DNA of 64,000 nucleotides from assembly GCA_018340805.1 (NCBI GenBank), contig JACMZG010001870.1, positions 48,666,182 through 48,730,181 on the forward strand. The letters run 5' to 3'. The notes under the pieces are model-generated. The model saw only the letters and a program-made list of their open reading frames with translations, was not told the origin of the DNA and did not search any database. Within the stretch, counting starts at the first letter, position 1. Each line of letters opens with the position of its first letter. Shown in pieces: positions 61,601-64,000 of this stretch. The stretch comes from Microvelia longipes. Its lineage: Eukaryota; Arthropoda; Insecta; Hemiptera; Veliidae. The translations under genes and the position numbers were made by a program.

Positions 61601-63057
61601 TTAAAATTATATTAAAAGTAGTCCTCGTCAACTAAATGTAGATTCTTGTATTCCGCGACCTTTTTGCTATCTAAGACCGGTTTTATTAAATACTCAGCTG
61701 GTGTTTTAAGTTATTAAATTTGTTCTTTACAATCTTTCTTCATTATTAGATATTTATGACACATATTTAAAATAATGTTTTGTTGTCAGGTTGGCAGCAT
61801 TACTTAGGTGCACCAGTCAACCGGCTTTCGTGTTATCAGTGGAATTACATTGTGTTTACGGTCCTGTGCTCCTTCTATATATAGTATTATTCTAAGAGTG
61901 TATAATACAAAGGCTCCTACATTATATACAAGGCATACATTAAAAAACCCTTCTCCCTATATAACCTCTTTTTTCCAGGACCCCTCAAATAAAGAGCTCT
62001 AAATGTTAAATCCTCAAAAAATAGTGCTTATCTGTCTGCTCCTTTTATTTACCAGTATAGAAGACAGCTTCAAAGTCGTTATCAGGGGAGTTCTCCATGA
62101 GGTAACACTTTGCCTCATCTGTGTAGAGGGTCACCTTGGGGGTTTTGGCTCGAACCAGAGACACAAACCTGGCTGCGTAGATGTACTTCTTGCAATGCTG
62201 CGAGGGGAGATTCTCGTAGCTATACATGGAGTCACATCCGTCCGCTGGGATGTCCAGGGGGGAGTCTCCCACTAGAGCCCGGTTACCTTTGTACACAAGA
62301 ACCTAAACAATACAAGTATGTTCTACAGGTCTTGTTAATTTTATTTTAAATAGGCAAGGCTCTAGACAGTACAATTAATTGTCTGTTCCCAAGTTTTTAT
62401 TTGCTTATTAATAAACCAAAACTAATAGCTGAGGCCATTAATAAACCAAAAGTTTATTAATTTGTTGAATGAACATCAGTAAGTTATTTAATCAATGGCA
62501 CGGTATTTCATTCTTCGTTTGTTAGTCACATCTTGTGAAAATTGACTGATTTTAATCAATTTAGTGTGCATGTAGTATTAAATAACTTTAGATATTATTT
62601 TAGTGGATAATATTTTTTATCAAGGCCATAAATATGGCAAACTACATGACAATTTACCCACAGTACCTCAAGGCAATGGCTGAAGGAACCAACCATTTAA
62701 ACTACAGAGGCTTAGCTAAGAGACTGATAAATTTTACTTTTAATGTGAAAGAGAGGAAAATAATACTGCAAGGGTAATTTAATTTTATGGAGCACATACT
62801 TTTTTTTGGAAAACAATTGTTTAAAATATTTTTATGTATCTGTTTAGTTACATAATAAACAGTTTCGTTAAATAAATGAGGAGGAAATACCCTGAGTCCG
62901 TCAGATGAGATGCGACAGACATCTGTCACTCGGTCCTGATCTCCCTTTCTCTTGATGAACTCAATGCAGACTTCCCCAGACTCAAGAATGGTGAGCACTG
63001 CGTTTTTAGTCCTGTGTCTGGTAGGCTGTAGCCTCGATGAGTCGAGCGGCTCGACTC
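55442..63057 (-). CDS. PLK4: Polo-like kinase 4 (PLK4/SAK), 3' part with polo boxes; partial
   Basis: Ser/Thr kinase that starts centriole duplication at the centrosome. Six - strand exons are seen in transcript order: 63057-62891, 62302-62053, 60543-60413, 58098-57952, 57158-57027, 55675-55442. All introns are GT/AG and all phases join, giving about 353 codons. They encode the cryptic polo-box cassette PB1-PB2 ([62 protein letters not shown], then [14 protein letters not shown]) and PB3 ([35 protein letters not shown]). The kinase domain and degron lie right of the window, or in its last kilobase where I could not find an exon. Confidence 0.93.
55958..56368 (+). pseudogene. Penelope-like endonuclease C-terminal fragment
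   Basis: The frame 55958-56368 ends with [38 protein letters not shown] and NNINYKKDS, matching the close of the GIY-YIG domain and tail of Penelope-like proteins (AxHxxxxxHxFxFxxVKIL...RRLLxEAxHI...NxxxD). No upstream RT. A different subfamily from the 4446 and 23540 fragments. It lies inside the last PLK4 intron, antisense to PLK4. Confidence 0.7.
56690..56775 (+). mobile_element. Penelope-like pLTR remnant
   Basis: CCCTGAGGTAGAGGGCGAAATA follows the endonuclease fragment by 350 bp. It resembles the hammerhead layout but the core is CTGAGGT rather than CTGATGA, so activity is unlikely. Confidence 0.4.
57027..57158 (-). CDS. PLK4: PLK4 exon, linker before PB3
   Basis: Acceptor GGTTACAG, donor CAG/GTAAAA. 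Encodes a Ser/Lys-rich linker ([36 protein letters not shown]). Not conserved in sequence; supported by phase 0 on both sides and length divisible by three. Confidence 0.75.
57640..57732. repeat. Hairpin: CCTAACATTTTCCTTAAGG stem
   Basis: CCTAACATTTTCCTTAAGG and its exact complement are separated by AGC. The outer ACATTTTCCTTACC / GGTAAGGAAAAT extends the stem. Last third of a PLK4 intron. Confidence 0.85.
57952..58098 (-). CDS. PLK4: PLK4 exon, PB2 end and linker
   Basis: Acceptor TTTGAGTAG, donor TCT/GTGAGT. Encodes [13 protein letters not shown], then [20 protein letters not shown]; FPxIxGRxP closes PB2 in PLK4 proteins. A Pro/Ser-rich linker begins. Confidence 0.9.
58520..59182. repeat. 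Minisatellite, 32-bp unit GATAGATACGACACGAGAGT
   Basis: About 20 copies of GATAGATACGACACGAGAGT + GATTACACTGGA with indels. PLK4 intron between the exons at 60413 and 58098. Three minus-strand frames through it encode only repeats of [12 protein letters not shown]. Confidence 0.95.
59283..59470. mobile_element. TA-flanked MITE, copy 4
   Basis: AAAATCAGTTGACAGCACGG and CACGCTGTCAACTGATTTTA form the inverted ends; the best preserved of the four copies. Inner AGCCAATGAGGTTA shared with the others. Confidence 0.85.
59655..60322. repeat. Minisatellite, 23-bp unit AGTTTGGAATATGATAATAA
   Basis: About 28 copies of (GAAAGTTTGGAATATGATAATAA). Because 23 is not a multiple of three and the unit lacks stops in two minus-strand frames, long spurious frames (up to 244 codons of repeated [15 protein letters not shown]) arise. 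Confidence 0.95.
60413..60543 (-). CDS. PLK4: PLK4 exon, PB2 middle
   Basis: Acceptor GATTGCAG, donor AAG/GTAATG. Encodes [19 protein letters not shown] then [17 protein letters not shown]. Joins the previous exon through a split Gly codon. Confidence 0.92.
60595..61140. mobile_element. Partial foldback MITE (family of 20281-20967)
   Basis: Shares AATTCAAACCAAAT, CTTAAATTATGAAGGAAAAG, CAGAGTCTGCTTATCCAGAG and ATAAGTGGTTCCCTGTAGGT with the 20.3-kb copy. An unrelated segment with ACAACCGCGGAAGCCTACGC interrupts it near 60890-60975. Confidence 0.7.
61365..61898. mobile_element. MITE with CTTAGAATAATACTA ends, copy 2
   Basis: Starts CTTAGAATAATACTTTAAAG and ends TATATATAGTATTATTCTAAG. Inner ATAACACGAAAGCCG / CGGCTTTCGTGTTATC arms pair. 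In the PLK4 intron between the exons at 62053 and 60543. Confidence 0.8.
62053..62302 (-). CDS. PLK4: PLK4 exon, PB1 end and PB2 start
   Basis: Acceptor TTGTTTAG, donor ACTG/GTAAAT. Encodes [40 protein letters not shown] and [20 protein letters not shown], the most diagnostic PLK4 stretch in the window. Confidence 0.95.
62891..63057 (-). CDS. PLK4: PLK4 exon, PB1 start
   Basis: Acceptor GGTTGCAG at 63058-63060, donor AGG/GTATTT. Encodes [20 protein letters not shown] then [15 protein letters not shown] and [13 protein letters not shown]. Enters with two bases of a split codon, so an upstream exon exists. Confidence 0.92.
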
Positions 63058-63082
63058 CTGCAACCCAGTATAGTAATAGAGA

Positions 63083-63250
63083 GGTTATAGATTACCTAGC
63101 AGGTCTAAGTGGTCAAGGGTGGTGATAGATCACCTAACAATCAAAGTGGTAAAGAGATGATAGATCACCTAGCAATCTAAGTGGTAAAGGGTGGTGATAG
63201 ATGACTTAGCAAGTTCATGTGGTCAAGAGAATTGATAGATAACCAAGTAG
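63083..63250. repeat. Short tandem repeat, about 40-bp unit GATAGATCACCTAGCAATCT
   Basis: Four imperfect copies of GATAGATCACCTAGCAATCTAAGTGGTAAAGGGTG. In the PLK4 intron directly upstream of the first recognised exon. Confidence 0.8.
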
Positions 63251-64000
63251 GCACAAATCTTTGAGAATCATTTATATTTTTACTTTTCCTTACCAACCGG
63301 AGGTATATTGGAAAAGTATTGTTTTCTCCCAACAAATCTGAAATTGAGATTTCATCAACATCCTAATAGGCTGTTTTAGGCATATTAGGATTTTCTAAGA
63401 GGTTATCATTACGCTGTCTTGTAAGAGTGAGGAGGAGGGAGGTTGAAGTAGGGCTGGGTGGGGAGGGGGTCTCTTTGCCCCAAAAATAGGTCTAGTTGTG
63501 CTGTCTGTAAATTTAAAATATTTGATCTTTGTTAACCCATTTTGCTGAGACATCAAAAAATTTAACAATATTCTTAAACCATGAAAAGTTGATTGATGAT
63601 ATAGTTGACAGTCTTCAATGATATATTTTACTGCTAAAATTAAAATATTCTAAAAAAAATATTGAAAATAAAAATAGTATACTGTTGATTTAAGTAAAAA
63701 TATTAGTAAACGCAAGGCAAAGAAGTAAAATTATAGATTTATTTAAGAATTAAGTTTTATGGACTGTAAGTTTAATAAGGAAAAATAATAATGATGTAAT
63801 AAATTAAACTAACAAAAACTCGGACTGCTGTCTTCATTATTATTTTTCCTTATAAAATTATAGATGTTTTCATAAAGTAAGTAATGCTGAGGCTGAGTGT
63901 AGTGAGACCAAAAAATAACAACTTAAGGTATTGGGTAATTATACAAATTTGACGCCAAGCCTATCCAAAGTTTTGTTGCCTAGACATTGGGCTAACGTTG
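63251..64000. other. PLK4 intron to window edge: no exon recognised
   Basis: AT-rich. A Pro-rich minus-strand stretch near 63480-63390 could in principle be linker coding, but it has no matching donor or acceptor, so I do not call it. Confidence 0.4.

Noticed and set aside
62003..62349. Plus-strand frames of 79-90 codons
   Set aside because: Antisense to the PLK4 exon 62053-62302, whose protein is clearly conserved.

Overview
This window is nuclear DNA from an animal, most likely an arthropod and probably an insect. It is AT-rich, has large spliced introns with GT/AG borders, and is crowded with transposons: Penelope-like elements, LINEs, a tRNA-derived SINE, mariner, and hAT-like and TA-flanked MITEs. 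No bacterial operon, rRNA gene or genuine CRISPR array is visible. The species cannot be named from the sequence.

Two conserved genes are recognisable and lie tail to tail. On the + strand an SLC26A11-type sulfate/anion transporter runs from about 15.2 kb to 47.15 kb. Twelve exons join in phase into a 605-residue protein with a membrane transporter domain and a C-terminal STAS domain. On the - strand the six 3' exons of Polo-like kinase 4 (PLK4/SAK) run from 63.06 kb down to 55.44 kb. They encode the polo-box part of the protein; the kinase domain lies beyond the right edge. The two stop codons are about 8.3 kb apart.

Layout. 0-9 kb: GCGA-rich tandem repeat, foldback element, a duplicated hairpin element, TA microsatellites around a Penelope GIY-YIG fragment, and a 2-kb satellite of 80-bp units. 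9-15 kb: little recognisable until a nest made of two inverted SINEs around an older repeat that carries a Penelope-like insertion with a 12-bp target duplication, itself split by a truncated poly(A) LINE tail. 15-47 kb: the transporter gene with introns full of nested MITEs, a 26-bp minisatellite, a broken tyrosine-recombinase-like ORF, a 5-kb LINE inserted into a SINE, and several older LINE fragments. 47-55 kb: intergenic MITEs, a foldback element, an internally deleted mariner and long hairpins. 55-64 kb: PLK4 3' exons, with 32-bp and 23-bp minisatellites in one intron.

The most interesting signals are sequences that fit hammerhead ribozymes in the Penelope-like pieces, two of them with a tiny loopless palindromic stem III, and several nested insertions whose target duplications or unoccupied paralogues lie in the same window. 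I see no clear evidence of an entirely new multi-gene system. The two host genes appear to be unrelated neighbours.
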